Position numbers and translations under genes: made by a program. The notes under the pieces are model-generated. The model ran no database searches and was not told where the DNA came from. It saw nothing but the letters and a program-made list of their open reading frames with translations. This document shows positions 9,289-18,612 of a stretch of 48,821 nucleotides of DNA, piece after piece (the stretch's first letter is position 1; each line of letters starts with the position of its first letter). This stretch comes from CBDCWT01 sp965223305 (GTDB lineage Bacteria > Planctomycetota > Planctomycetia > Pirellulales > Pirellulaceae). The stretch is from contig CBDCWT010000060.1 of assembly GCA_965223305.1 (NCBI GenBank), positions 1 to 48,821 on the forward strand, in the 5' to 3' direction.

Positions 9289-10719
9289 ATGCAATGTGGA
9301 CGATATCGGTCGAGCGGCATGAGTCGGCGGGCCCTGCTGCGCGAAGCAGCCAACGGCTTCGGTGCCGTCGCCGCCACGGCGTTGATGACGCAGGGCAAGT
9401 CGGCGCTGGCAGCCGCCAATCCGTGGGCCGTACGAGATCCGCACCATCCGCCCGTGGCCCAACATGTCATCTTTTTGTATATGGACGGAGGCCCCTCGCA
9501 GGTCGATACATTCGACTACAAACCACTGCTGGAAAAGTACCACGGCGAAGATCCGCGCCAGGCCATCGGCAAGCTACTGCCGACACAATTCAATAACATC
9601 GGCAAGGTGATGAAGTCGCCGTGGAAGTTCCGCCAGGCCGGTGAGTCGGGCAACTGGGTAAGTGATCTCTTCCCGCGAATTGCGGAACACATCGATGACC
9701 TGGCGTTCATCAAGTCGATGACATCCAAGTTTCCCGAACATACCTCGGCAAACTATTTCCTGCATACTGGGTCGGGATTCCAGGGGCGGCCCAGCATGGG
9801 CGCTTGGGTCGGTTACGGCTTGGGCACCGAGAACCACGATCTCCCCGGCTTTATCGTGCTCAACGGCGGTTTGATTCCACCCGGAGGACTCGACAACTTC
9901 AATTCGGGATTCTTGCCCGCCAGTTACCAGGCATCAGTCTTCAACGCCGAAGATCAACCTGTGGCGAATATCAGGCCCCAAGAAACATCCGTGGCCCTGC
10001 AACGCCACAAACTCGACCTGGTGCGAGCCCTCGACCACCAACTGCTCCGCCAAACTGGCGCTGACGACCAACTGGAAACCGCCATCGAAAACTATGAGAC
10101 GGCGTTTCGCATGCAAGATTCCATTCCCCAAGTGGTCGACCTGTCACAAGAAACGGCGGCAACGCACGAAATGTACGGACTGAACACCGAATGGAAAGGA
10201 ACACAGATCTTTGGTCGGCAATGTTTGACCGCGCGCAGGTTGATTGAGCGAGGTGTGCGTTTTATTGAGTTGACCTGTCCGGGCGGCAGCGGCGACCGGT
10301 GGGACCAGCACGGCAACCTGTTCGACGGGCATACCAAGAACTGCCGGACAGTCGACCAGCCGATTGCCGCCCTGCTGACCGACTTGAAACAGCGTGGACT
10401 GTTCGAGTCGACGTTAGTGGTCTGGATGGGCGAATTTGGTCGGACCCCGTTTGCCCAAGGCTCGGACGGCCGTGACCACAACCCGACGGGTTTCACGTTC
10501 TGGATGGCCGGCGCAGGCATCCGCGGTGGCGTCTCGCTGGGTGCGACAGATGAATGGGGTTATAAAGCGGTCGAGCACCGCTTGGAAATTCACGACCTCC
10601 ACGCCACCATGCTGCATCTGCTGGGGCTGGACCATACCCGGACCACGTTCCGATTCAGCGGTCGCGACATGCGTCTGACCGATGTGCATGGTCACGTCAT
10701 GCACGAGATCTTGACGTAG
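9289..10719 (+). CDS. DUF1501 protein with Tat signal
   Basis: A 476-residue protein. The N-terminus has SRRALLREAANGFGAVAATA, a twin-arginine signal, so it is exported folded. The core fits DUF1501 of the alkaline phosphatase superfamily: HVIFLYMDGGPSQVDTFDYK, FPEHTSANYF, GVRFIELTCPGG, WDQHGNLFDGH, WMGEFGRTPFAQG and GRDHNPTGFTFWMAGAG. The gene follows PSD1 by 30 bases and is surely co-transcribed. The pair is characteristic of planctomycetes. The substrate is unknown. The stop abuts the stop of the convergent transporter gene. Confidence 0.92.
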   Translation: MQCGRYRSSGMSRRALLREAANGFGAVAATALMTQGKSALAAANPWAVRDPHHPPVAQHVIFLYMDGGPSQVDTFDYKPLLEKYHGEDPRQAIGKLLPTQFNNIGKVMKSPWKFRQAGESGNWVSDLFPRIAEHIDDLAFIKSMTSKFPEHTSANYFLHTGSGFQGRPSMGAWVGYGLGTENHDLPGFIVLNGGLIPPGGLDNFNSGFLPASYQASVFNAEDQPVANIRPQETSVALQRHKLDLVRALDHQLLRQTGADDQLETAIENYETAFRMQDSIPQVVDLSQETAATHEMYGLNTEWKGTQIFGRQCLTARRLIERGVRFIELTCPGGSGDRWDQHGNLFDGHTKNCRTVDQPIAALLTDLKQRGLFESTLVVWMGEFGRTPFAQGSDGRDHNPTGFTFWMAGAGIRGGVSLGATDEWGYKAVEHRLEIHDLHATMLHLLGLDHTRTTFRFSGRDMRLTDVHGHVMHEILT

Positions 10720-12270
10720 TCATCCCTGATCTCTGGTCAAACGCAAACCACGCGGCACGATCCGTCTTTCCAGCCATTCAAAGGATAGCTGAAACAAGAT
10801 TGCCAGCAGGGCGGAAGGAATGGCTCCCAGCAGGATCAGACCAGTGTCGTCCAGCCGGATGCCGGTGAGAATCGGATCTCCATACCCGCCCGCGGCGATC
10901 AAGGCGCCCAACGTGGCAAAACCGACGTTCAAGACGGCGGCGACCTTGACCCCCGAGGCAATCGCCGGCAACGCCAGCGGCAATTCGATCCGCCAAAAAC
11001 GCGTGGTTGCCGGCAAGCCCAACGCCAAGGCCGATTCGGTCAGTTGCGTGGGAATCCCACTCAGGCCCTGGTGGGTGGCGCGTACGATCGGTAACAGACT
11101 GTACAGGAACAAGGCCATGACCGCCGGTTTCCAGCCGATGCCGAGCAACGGAATCAGCAAGACCAAAAGGGCCAATGCGGGTATGGTTTGGATCACTCCG
11201 ACCGTGGCCAGCACCGCGTGTCCAACGGCAGGCAATTTCCAAGCCAGCACGCCCAACACAATGGCAACCACAATCGCGGGCACCAGCGACGTACCGACCA
11301 GGAAGAGATGCCCCACCGTGTACTGAGCCAACTTGGACCAGCGGCCGGCGATCTCAACGTCGGATACGATTCCCAATTCGGCTTGGAGAAAACGAGCGGC
11401 GACTAACCGTGCCGGCTGTTTTTCCAGTTTTGCCGCCGCGTTCATCGCGATCATTGAGTCTTGGTCGATGCCCCCTTCCAGCTGACGCACTGCCGCCAGC
11501 ACGTTGCGCTCAGGCCGCATATCGACGCGGTACACGTACACGGCCTGATAGTCGGGAAAATACTGCAAATCGTCCTGCAGCACACGCATGCGGTACAACT
11601 CAATCTCGGCATCCGTCGAATACATGTCCATCACATGGATTGCGTCCGACTCAATACCACGATAGGCCAAGTCGTGATCGAGACCGGCGACCGACAACGG
11701 ATTGAGACCGTACCTGCGTTGCAGTCCAGGCCAGCCATCTTCGCGCTGCATGAACTCGTTGCTGAAACCGAATTTCAAATCGGCCTGCCCGGCCAGATCG
11801 CTGATGGTGCGGACCTGCAAACGAGCAGCCAGCGACTCCAACATGCCCAGGGCATAGGTATTATTGAAGCCGAGCGGCTGGCTGATATCCACCTGGTGCT
11901 GACGCAACGCTTCACGCAGTCGCGAAATGTCGGTTAGCGCAGCGTCGCCCAGGATCTCGTTGGCCAAGGTACCGGTGTATTCGGGGTAGATGTCGATCTC
12001 GCCCGCCAACAAGGCATTCCACAACAGCCGCGTGCCGCCCAGCTCGTCCACGTGTTGGGCCTCGGCCCCCGTCGATCGGATCAAGAGGGTGGCGAGTTCG
12101 CCCAGCACCACGTTTTCGGTGAATTTTTTCGATCCCACGCGAAAGACCCGCGTGGGAGTCTTGGCGGACTGAGCATCACCGCTGGCACCCTGCACCGGCG
12201 CCAGCCAGGTCAGCGAGGCCAGCGACAGTGCCACGGCCCAACCGAGGCGACAACCGGGACGAGTCAGCAT
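10720..12270 (-). CDS. Osmoprotectant ABC transporter: substrate-binding protein fused to permease (OpuB/OpuC type)
   Basis: A 516-residue fusion. After a signal peptide (SLASLTWLAPVQGASG) residues 40-290 form an OpuAC/ProX-type binding domain (VGSKKFTENVVLGELATLL, GEIDIYPEYTGTL). The remainder is a BPD_transp_1 permease with about six membrane segments and the coupling-helix region ALALGLPATTRFWRIELPLA. It should import glycine betaine, choline or a similar compound. The ATG at 12268-12270 overlaps the upstream ATPase stop (TGATG), giving translational coupling. Known members put the binding domain either before or after the permease. Confidence 0.9.
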   Translation of the reverse strand: MLTRPGCRLGWAVALSLASLTWLAPVQGASGDAQSAKTPTRVFRVGSKKFTENVVLGELATLLIRSTGAEAQHVDELGGTRLLWNALLAGEIDIYPEYTGTLANEILGDAALTDISRLREALRQHQVDISQPLGFNNTYALGMLESLAARLQVRTISDLAGQADLKFGFSNEFMQREDGWPGLQRRYGLNPLSVAGLDHDLAYRGIESDAIHVMDMYSTDAEIELYRMRVLQDDLQYFPDYQAVYVYRVDMRPERNVLAAVRQLEGGIDQDSMIAMNAAAKLEKQPARLVAARFLQAELGIVSDVEIAGRWSKLAQYTVGHLFLVGTSLVPAIVVAIVLGVLAWKLPAVGHAVLATVGVIQTIPALALLVLLIPLLGIGWKPAVMALFLYSLLPIVRATHQGLSGIPTQLTESALALGLPATTRFWRIELPLALPAIASGVKVAAVLNVGFATLGALIAAGGYGDPILTGIRLDDTGLILLGAIPSALLAILFQLSFEWLERRIVPRGLRLTRDQG

Positions 12271-13023
12271 CACGATTCCCGCTCCGTCAAGCTATCCAGC
12301 GGACTCCGCTGGGCGTTAATAAACCGGGTCACGAACTCGTCGGCGGGTCGTTGCAGCAGCTGCTCCAGCGACCCTTGCTGCACGATCTTTCCGGCTCGCA
12401 AGAGCACAATGTCGTCGCCAAAATAGGCCGCCTCGCCGATGTCGTGGGTGACCATCACCACCGTCTTGCCAAGCGTGCGGAAGATCTCGCGCAGCTCCCC
12501 CTGCAGATCCGCCCGCGTGATCGGGTCGAGCGCCCCCAACGGCTCGTCCAAGAGCATCACATCGGGATCGAGCATTAGCGCCCGGATCAGGCTGACACGT
12601 TGCCGCTGCCCACCACTCAGCTCAGCTGGAAAGCGATCCAACAACTCTTCGGGCAGGTTCGTCAACTCAGCCAGTTCCTGCAAGCGGTCCTGTTGGCGCG
12701 CGACCGGCCAGCGCAAGTGTTTGGCCATCAGCAGGCAGTTGCGCCGCGCCGTCAGATGGGGAAACAACCCTCCTTCCTGGATCACGTAGCCCATCCGCAA
12801 TCGCACCCCGGCCAACCGTTGGGGCGTGAGCGGTTGCCCGTCAAACGTCACGCGACCACGTGTCGGCAGGATCAAGCCAATCATCAACCGCAACAAGGTG
12901 GACTTGCCGCAGCCGCTGGTCCCCAGCAATATTTTGGTCTCGCCCGCGGTTGACGCACAGGTCGATCCCATCCAGGACGGTAACCGCACCATAGTCTTTG
13001 GAGACCGCTTGTAACTCCAGCAT
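12270..13023 (-). CDS. Osmoprotectant ABC transporter ATPase, frame broken once
   Basis: The natural start is the ATG at 13021-13023 (MLELQAVSKDYGAVTVLDG). A shift at about 12943-12945 then moves the frame to TKILLGTSGCGKSTLLRL. Removing one base from a GGG run (minus strand) restores VNRGETKILLG, the normal strand before Walker A. The rest is intact: Q-loop VIQEGG, signature LSGGQRQRVSL, Walker B VMLLDEPLGALDP and switch His in VTHDIGEAA. Repaired length is 250 residues. It powers the fused permease encoded next. An in-frame ATG at 12992 would give a protein lacking the first strands. Confidence 0.85.
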
Positions 13024-13050
13024 GAAGATCCGTTTCACCAACGATGGAAC

Positions 13051-13140
13051 GACGGTTGGGACGGGAAATCGACGGTTGGGACGGGAAATCGACGGTTGGG
13101 ACGGGAAATCGACGGTCGCGACGGGAAATCGACGGTCGCA
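13051..13140. repeat. 20-bp tandem repeat, four and a half units
   Basis: GACGGTTGGGACGGGAAATC occurs at 13051-13070, 13071-13090 and 13091-13110. The variant GACGGTCGCGACGGGAAATC is at 13111-13130, and a half unit follows. It lies just upstream of the ABC ATPase start, in the likely leader or promoter of the transporter operon. There are no spacers, so it is not a CRISPR array. Confidence 0.9.
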
Positions 13141-13272
13141 AGCGACGGGGCGACTCGCCTTCCCACAACCAGACGTGTCGGACTCGTTCACCTTGCGCGT
13201 GCCCATCTGAAAGTCGTACTTACTCTGCCAGTGGCAATCACCTGCCCCCCAGGCGATCCGGCCGGCCGCATG

Positions 13273-14247
13273 CTAGGGCAGAGACATGACCAACAACCGC
13301 ACGGGCTCGGCAGCCGGACTTATTGTGGTGGATCCACACGCTGCCGGCAACAACATCGTCTCGCCGGTGCCCAGCGGCGAGTCGGCTAGGTCACCTTCGA
13401 CCTGCACGCTTCCTTGCAGCACGGCAACGATACGGAATTTGCCATCACCACCGATGGAAACCGGCTCGGTCGGATGCCATCGCTGGAGCACGAATTTGTC
13501 GCACGCCACCAGTTGTTCGGCGTAAGGGAGGTGCGTGGGCTGGGGCTGCTGCGGCTCAACGGGGGGAGCTTGGTAGTCGATCACCTCCAGCGCCTGCTGC
13601 ACGTGCAGCTGACGTGGCTGGCCGTCGGGGCCGAGCCGATTCCAATCGTAGAGCCGAAAGGTGGTGTCGCTGGCCTGTTGGATTTCCGCCACCAGCAAGC
13701 CCGCTCCCAACGCATGCACAGTCCCCGCCGGTATGAACAAGGTGTCGCCCACCTGGGGATGGATCACGTGCAGACAGAGTTCTGCCGTACCACGGGTGAC
13801 TTCCCGCTCCAGCGCGTGACGGTCAAAACCGCGTTTCAACCCCGCGTAAAGACGAGCTCCGGGTTGAGCATCCAGAATATACCAGGCCTCGGTCTTGCCG
13901 AAGTCAGGCCGTTCCAGCTGGGCAGCTTGTTGATCGTTGGGATGTACCTGGACCGAGAGATTGCGTTGGCAGTCCAGAAACTTGAACAGCAAGGGAAATC
14001 GATCGGCTGGCACACCTTCGCCCATCAGCCCCTGGGGATCAGCCGCGCGCAAGGCCCCCAACGTCTGGCCGCTGAGTGGGCCAGACGCGATCCGGCTCTG
14101 GTCGTCGCCGTGGTCCACCACTTCCCAGCTTTCGGCATAATGTTCCCCCGCGCCAATGGGCTTGCCGAGCACGCTCCCTAGCCGGCGGCCGCCCCACAGG
14201 TACTGCCGAAACACCGGTTCCAAACGCAGGGGATAGAATGCAGCCAT
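13273..14247 (-). CDS. manA: Mannose-6-phosphate isomerase, class I
   Basis: A 324-residue cytoplasmic zinc enzyme that interconverts mannose-6-phosphate and fructose-6-phosphate. Motifs are YLWGGRRLG, AESWEVVDH, LSVQVHPND (Gln and His zinc ligands), GKTEAWYIL (Glu ligand), FIPAGTVHALGAG (His ligand) and TTFRLYDWNR, the usual active-site end. The length suits the short bacterial form. It stands alone, with about 250 bases to the transporter operon downstream. Confidence 0.93.
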   Translation of the reverse strand: MAAFYPLRLEPVFRQYLWGGRRLGSVLGKPIGAGEHYAESWEVVDHGDDQSRIASGPLSGQTLGALRAADPQGLMGEGVPADRFPLLFKFLDCQRNLSVQVHPNDQQAAQLERPDFGKTEAWYILDAQPGARLYAGLKRGFDRHALEREVTRGTAELCLHVIHPQVGDTLFIPAGTVHALGAGLLVAEIQQASDTTFRLYDWNRLGPDGQPRQLHVQQALEVIDYQAPPVEPQQPQPTHLPYAEQLVACDKFVLQRWHPTEPVSIGGDGKFRIVAVLQGSVQVEGDLADSPLGTGETMLLPAACGSTTISPAAEPVRLLVMSLP

Positions 14248-14857
14248 GTGTGGTGGTCCCTGGCGAACAGGCTGTCGCCGCGAGACAGCGTCGCAGCGCT
14301 GTCAGGAAGCGGCCAGCGTGACAAATGAAACGTTTGGGCAATCCAGGAGGGTGTCTTGGTTCGATATGCTCGCGCGTCTATAATCGCATCGTCTCGGGAG
14401 AGGTCCGGCCGGAACCTGCCGATGGTGCGATGCCTGCCCTGATCCTACGTGGTGAGTTTGTCCTCGCAAGTAGGCTTGATGTTGGGTCCGCATTCGTGGC
14501 GGCGGCGGTGCCGATGTCACGGTTCGGTGAATCGGGCCGACCTCACAGGTCGGTCGGCAACCGGTCCTAGGGCGATGGGCCCGGCCTGGCGGGGCACGGC
14601 AATGACCGCATGAGACAGTTCATTTTGCTCGGTCCTGGTGGCGTCGCGACGATGGCTGCCTGCTCTCGCCGAGTGCAACGGAAGTTCGGCTTGCGCCGCT
14701 GACAATCGTTTCTCCCCCAGCTGCCCCGCACTCGCCTGCAATTGCGGCGAGCTGGCGGCCAGCAAGAATCGGCTGTCCGGGTGATGCCACCCAGCACGCA
14801 ACTCGAACCTCGCACCCGGCTGCCGTTGAATCCGCGCATGAGAGTTGAGTAGCGATC
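14248..14857. other. Gene-free stretch before tatC
   Basis: About 610 bases without a frame I can support; the short open frames have no family motif and poor composition. One perfect hairpin (CCGACC-TCACA-GGTCGG) sits at 14537-14553. The promoter of tatC should lie at the right end. Confidence 0.4.
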
Positions 14858-16024
14858 ATGATTGAAAAACCGGACGAGGACCTGTTCGAAGGTTCCAAGA
14901 TGACCTTCGGTGAGCATCTCGAGGAGCTGCGAATCTGCCTGATTCGAGCGGCCCTGGGGGTCGCTCTGGGGGTGATCGCAGGAATGCTGGTCGCCAACCA
15001 GGTCGTCGTCTGGGTGCAAGGTCCGGTGGAGCGGGCGCTGGACGCCTTTTACCAGGAACACACCAAGACTCAGCTCAACGCCCTGTACGGCGCGGCCCCC
15101 AAAGAGATGACCGATTTCCTGAAAGAACAACGGTTGACGTTCGAGGAAATCTGGATTGAGCAGGCCGAGCTGGATCGCCTCAGCATGCTCCGCGAGGCGG
15201 TGGGCGATTCGGCCATCCAGTCGAGCGATGGGGTTGCTGGCGCAGCGGCCAGCGATCGTGATGACGGCGCGAATCTGGCGAACGACAAGACTGACGCCGA
15301 GGGGGAGGACGCCAACGGCGACCAGGCGACAACCTCATTGCCAGCCGGCAGCCCAGGCGTACCCGAAGCCTGGCAAGAACCCGGCCCCCCCTCACGCGAC
15401 ATGTTCAAGGCCCGCATCTGGACAAGGCGGCAAACCCAGACTCGCAGCCTGAGCATGTACGAACCGTTCATGATTTGGCTCAAGGCTTCTCTGGTAGTGG
15501 GGATCGCGATCGCCAGTCCCTGGGTCTTTTACCAAGCCTGGCTATTTGTTTCCGCCGGGCTTTACCCGCACGAGAAAAACTACGTGTATTTGTATTTGCC
15601 GCTCAGCCTGACCCTGTTTTTCTCGGGCGCAGCGTTCGCCTTCTATTTCGTATTTCCGCCCGTGCTCAACTTTTTGCTCACCTTCAATAGCACCTTGATG
15701 ATCGCCCCGGAACCACGCATCAACGACTGGATCAGCTTTGCCCTGTTTCTGCCACTGGGCTTCGGCATCAGTTTTCAGCTGCCGATTGCCATGGTCTTCC
15801 TGGAACGGCTGGGGATCCTGTCCATTGAGACTTACACTTCAAACTGGCGGATTTCCATTCTCGTGATTTTTTTCATCGCGATGATGCTGACCCCCGCCGA
15901 CCCCACCAGCATGATCATGATGGCGGTTCCCCTGACTGTCCTGTATTTCTTTGGCGTGGGGCTCTGCCGTTGGTTGCCCAAGCGTCAAAGTCCCTTCGGC
16001 CAAGGGTACGATCCGGAATCCTAA
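14858..16024 (+). CDS. tatC: Sec-independent translocase subunit TatC with large loop insertion
   Basis: TatC is the receptor for twin-arginine signal peptides in the inner membrane; DUF1501 proteins in this window carry such signals. Features are TFGEHLEELRICLIRAAL at the N-terminus, ASPWVFYQAWLFVSAGLYPHEK (the conserved cytoplasmic-loop region) and about six membrane segments. The length is 388 against roughly 250 for E. coli. The excess, about 130 residues after the first membrane segment (15,050-15,440), is hydrophilic and acidic (DRDDGANLANDKTDAEGEDA). It should face the periplasm. No tatA gene is nearby. Confidence 0.93.
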   Translation: MIEKPDEDLFEGSKMTFGEHLEELRICLIRAALGVALGVIAGMLVANQVVVWVQGPVERALDAFYQEHTKTQLNALYGAAPKEMTDFLKEQRLTFEEIWIEQAELDRLSMLREAVGDSAIQSSDGVAGAAASDRDDGANLANDKTDAEGEDANGDQATTSLPAGSPGVPEAWQEPGPPSRDMFKARIWTRRQTQTRSLSMYEPFMIWLKASLVVGIAIASPWVFYQAWLFVSAGLYPHEKNYVYLYLPLSLTLFFSGAAFAFYFVFPPVLNFLLTFNSTLMIAPEPRINDWISFALFLPLGFGISFQLPIAMVFLERLGILSIETYTSNWRISILVIFFIAMMLTPADPTSMIMMAVPLTVLYFFGVGLCRWLPKRQSPFGQGYDPES

Positions 16025-16287
16025 CCCGGATGGCGCCGGGATTCACTCGGGAGGTTGGGAGCGGGCGGACTGGCGGCGTTGTTCCAGCAGTGGTGCAGTG
16101 CACGGGTGGCGGCAGCGCACTCCAGCGATGCAGCTGGCGCCATGGCTGCAGCTTGCCCCTTTGGCCGACGGAAGTTACGATTTCAAGCGGATTTGTTCAG
16201 CTGGATCGACTGCGAGGTAGAATGCCCCCCGGGCATCCGCAGCCCCGTCCGGAACCTGCCGGCTGTTGCCGAGAATGATTTGCCACC
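16025..16287. other. Intergenic region before the PII gene
   Basis: About 260 bases. The reading frames here lack family motifs. No RNA or repeat was recognised. Confidence 0.35.
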
Positions 16288-16635
16288 ATGAAGCTGATTA
16301 TTGCCATCATTCAGCCGAGTCGTTTGGAAGCCGTGAAGGAAGCCTTGACCGAGGTGGATGTGTTTCGCTTGACCGTAATGGATTGCCAGGGATTTGGCCG
16401 CCAGAAAGGACAATCCGAGGTGTATCGAGGCCGCGAACACGCCGTGCATTTGCTGCGAAAGGTCCAGTTGCAGATTGCCGTCAACGAAGAGTTTGTCGAA
16501 CCAGCGGTCAACGCGATCGTCAAAGGAGGCAGATCGGGTCCGCAAGGTGAAATTGGTGACGGCAAGATCTTCGTCTTGCCACTGGAGGAATGCGTGCGAA
16601 TCCGGACCGGCGAACGCGGGTCGGAAGCGATTTGA
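16288..16635 (+). CDS. PII-type nitrogen regulatory protein, Tyr51 replaced by His
   Basis: A 115-residue PII signalling protein, a trimer that reads ATP/ADP and 2-oxoglutarate. Clear matches are TVMDCQGFGRQKGQSEVYRG, GEIGDGKIFVLPLEECVRI and RTGERGSEAI. In the T-loop the residue aligned with Tyr51, uridylylated in proteobacteria, is His (YRGREHAVHLL). Tyr46 and Lys58 remain. Two extra residues precede the GDGKIFV strand. The gene is not beside amtB or glnA. Its stop overlaps the next start (TGATG), coupling it to a phosphodiesterase, an unusual neighbour. Confidence 0.9.
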   Translation: MKLIIAIIQPSRLEAVKEALTEVDVFRLTVMDCQGFGRQKGQSEVYRGREHAVHLLRKVQLQIAVNEEFVEPAVNAIVKGGRSGPQGEIGDGKIFVLPLEECVRIRTGERGSEAI

Positions 16636-17969
16636 TGGAAAGACTCATGGCCGATCACGTTATCCTCTTGTCGGTGCCCGGGCTGCGGCAGCAAGACCTG
16701 GCGCACATGCCGCAGACGCAACAGCTCTTTCACGATGGTGATCGAACCACGTTGGTGCCCAGCTTTCCGGCGGTCACCTGGCCCGTCCAGGCCAATATGT
16801 TGACCGGTCAGTTGCCGGCGCAGCACGGCGTGGTGGCCAACGGATTTTTCTGGCGAGAACGAGGCGAAGTAGAAATGTGGACGGCCTGGAATGACAAGAT
16901 CCAGGCACCCCAGATCTGGGACATTCTGCGCCAACAGCGACCACAGCTCAGCTCAGCGGTCTGGTTTCCTATGCTCAGCAAAGGGTGCGGTGCGAATTAT
17001 GTCTGCATGCCGGCGCCCATCCACAATCCTGACGGCTCGGAGTCGTTGTGGTGTTACACGCAACCGACTGAGTTGTACGGGGAATTGCGGGATCAGCTGG
17101 GGCACTTTCCCCTGCAACACTTCTGGGGTCCCTTGGCTGGCATCCCTTCCACCGCCTGGATTGTTGACTCAGCAGTCCTGGCCGCCCGTCGATTTCAACC
17201 GAATTTCTTCTACCTCTATTTGCCGCATTTGGACTACCAGGCGCAGAAGCTGGGTCCCGATTCGGAGGCCGCTCAGCAAGCAGTCCGCGAGCTGGACACG
17301 CAGATTGGCAAGCTTGCAGAGGGGTTTGGCGAGGCGTTGCCCGAGGCGTCGACAACGTGGCTGTTAGCCAGCGAATACACGATCGTTCCGGTCGACCATG
17401 TGCTGTTCCCCAATCGCCTGCTCCGCGAGGCGGGATTGTTGCGAGTGCACAACAGCGACGCAGGCGAACAGCTTGATCTTACCAGCCCTGCCTGGGCGCT
17501 GGTCGATCACCAGCTGGCTCATGTCTTTGTTCACGAGCGGGATCCAGCAATTATTCGCCGGGTCACTCAGCTGTTTGACGGTGTGGCGGGCATCGATGAA
17601 GTGTTGAACGGTGACCAGTTAGAGCCTTATGGGCTGTGCCACGAGCGAACGGGGGATGTCGTGTTGGTCTCCACGCCCAATAGCTGGCAAGCCTATTATT
17701 GGTGGCTCGACGACGCCCAGGCCCCGGCCTTCGCCCGGACGGTCGACATCCACCGCAAGCCCGGCTACGACCCGGTCGAGTTGCATTTCGACATGGCCAC
17801 CAAGAGTACCCCGCTGGACGCGACACGGATCCGCGGTTCCCATGGTGCGCCAGCGCGCCAGGCCAGCCAGCGGGGGGTCCTGTTGGCCTCGCAGAAAGGC
17901 GTGTTTGTGGAAACAGACACGGCGGACACTGATGTGGCTGACATCGTGCTGCGACAGTTTGGCATCTGA
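16635..17969 (+). CDS. Nucleotide pyrophosphatase/phosphodiesterase family protein (EboF-like)
   Basis: A 444-residue protein of the alkaline phosphatase superfamily. VILLSVPGLRQQD carries the first metal-binding region (Asp is not in its usual place), and VPSFPAVTWPVQANMLTGQ has the nucleophile Thr in the NPP pattern FPAVTWP. Later come YLPHLDYQAQKLGPDSE and SEYTIVPVDHVLFPN. No signal peptide is visible. The start ATG overlaps the PII stop. I recall this family as EboF in ebo clusters, whose products help export or traffic metabolites; an EboB-like gene lies 650 bases downstream. The assignment to EboF rests on memory and context. Confidence 0.8.
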   Translation: MERLMADHVILLSVPGLRQQDLAHMPQTQQLFHDGDRTTLVPSFPAVTWPVQANMLTGQLPAQHGVVANGFFWRERGEVEMWTAWNDKIQAPQIWDILRQQRPQLSSAVWFPMLSKGCGANYVCMPAPIHNPDGSESLWCYTQPTELYGELRDQLGHFPLQHFWGPLAGIPSTAWIVDSAVLAARRFQPNFFYLYLPHLDYQAQKLGPDSEAAQQAVRELDTQIGKLAEGFGEALPEASTTWLLASEYTIVPVDHVLFPNRLLREAGLLRVHNSDAGEQLDLTSPAWALVDHQLAHVFVHERDPAIIRRVTQLFDGVAGIDEVLNGDQLEPYGLCHERTGDVVLVSTPNSWQAYYWWLDDAQAPAFARTVDIHRKPGYDPVELHFDMATKSTPLDATRIRGSHGAPARQASQRGVLLASQKGVFVETDTADTDVADIVLRQFGI

Positions 17970-18299
17970 GGCCGCGGGCGGCCAATTGCTCCGCTGGGAC
18001 GCCCGCTCACGGCGCATGTTAACGTGCCTTGCCCTCGCGCGGCCTGCAGCCACGGTCCCACCAGCGAAAAAGGGGGCGGCTGACTGATCGCAGGCTACGA
18101 TCCCACCGCGTTTCGTTTAGAATTAGAATGAGGGCTGGGGAGCGTACCCGGTGGCCGCGTGTGACCGACCAGCGGTCCCCGGCGGGGGTGAATCGCCTTC
18201 AGCCTCCAACCGATCGCGCCGGCGGCATGCTCGACTCACCCGATGCCCCCCCTCCACCGCCGCCCGCCCCGACGTCGACGTTGCCAGCCGAAAGGGATT
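17970..18299. other. Intergenic region before the small protein gene
   Basis: About 330 bases, GC-rich, with no supported frame. AAAGGG at 18291-18296 is the probable ribosome-binding site of the following gene. Confidence 0.35.
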
Positions 18300-18599
18300 A
18301 TGATGTCTAGCCCGATGTCCGCTCCACAGATCCTCGATCGAGAATTTCTCGAACTGCGTGCCAAGATCTTGGAGCTGGCGGCCTCCATGGACCGCTTGGA
18401 GCGAGCGGAAGGCACGTTCCGGGAAGATGACCGCTGGCAACTGCTCAGCCGCGGCCTGCAGGTACTGTCCGACGCCGCCGGGGCACAGCGTGCCGAACAG
18501 GTCCAGCTGGTTTTTTCTCGCCAATACGATCCCCAATGGCGCGCCACTTTCGGGCTCGACACCTCGTCCGATTCTCCTGTCGACGTACCCGTGGAATAG
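18300..18599 (+). CDS. Small protein of unknown function, 99 residues
   Basis: Not recognised. It is mainly helical (ILDREFLELRAKILELAASM, then DDRWQLLSRGLQVLSDA) and ends in an acidic tail. It has no membrane segment or cysteine. Two consecutive ATG codons (18300, 18303) follow AAAGGG. It ends 13 bases before the TatD-like gene, so the two are probably one operon. By position it could be the EboA equivalent, but length and sequence do not support that. Confidence 0.65.
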   Translation: MMSSPMSAPQILDREFLELRAKILELAASMDRLERAEGTFREDDRWQLLSRGLQVLSDAAGAQRAEQVQLVFSRQYDPQWRATFGLDTSSDSPVDVPVE

Positions 18600-18612
18600 G
18601 TGGAGCCGACCG

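Noticed and set aside
13051..13140. Possible CRISPR array
   Set aside because: Units are contiguous 20-mers without spacers, and no cas gene is present. The same holds for the arrays at 5426, 19501 and 31111.
14325..14801. Short frames on both strands between manA and tatC
   Set aside because: Mutually overlapping, compositionally poor, and without motifs or start signals.
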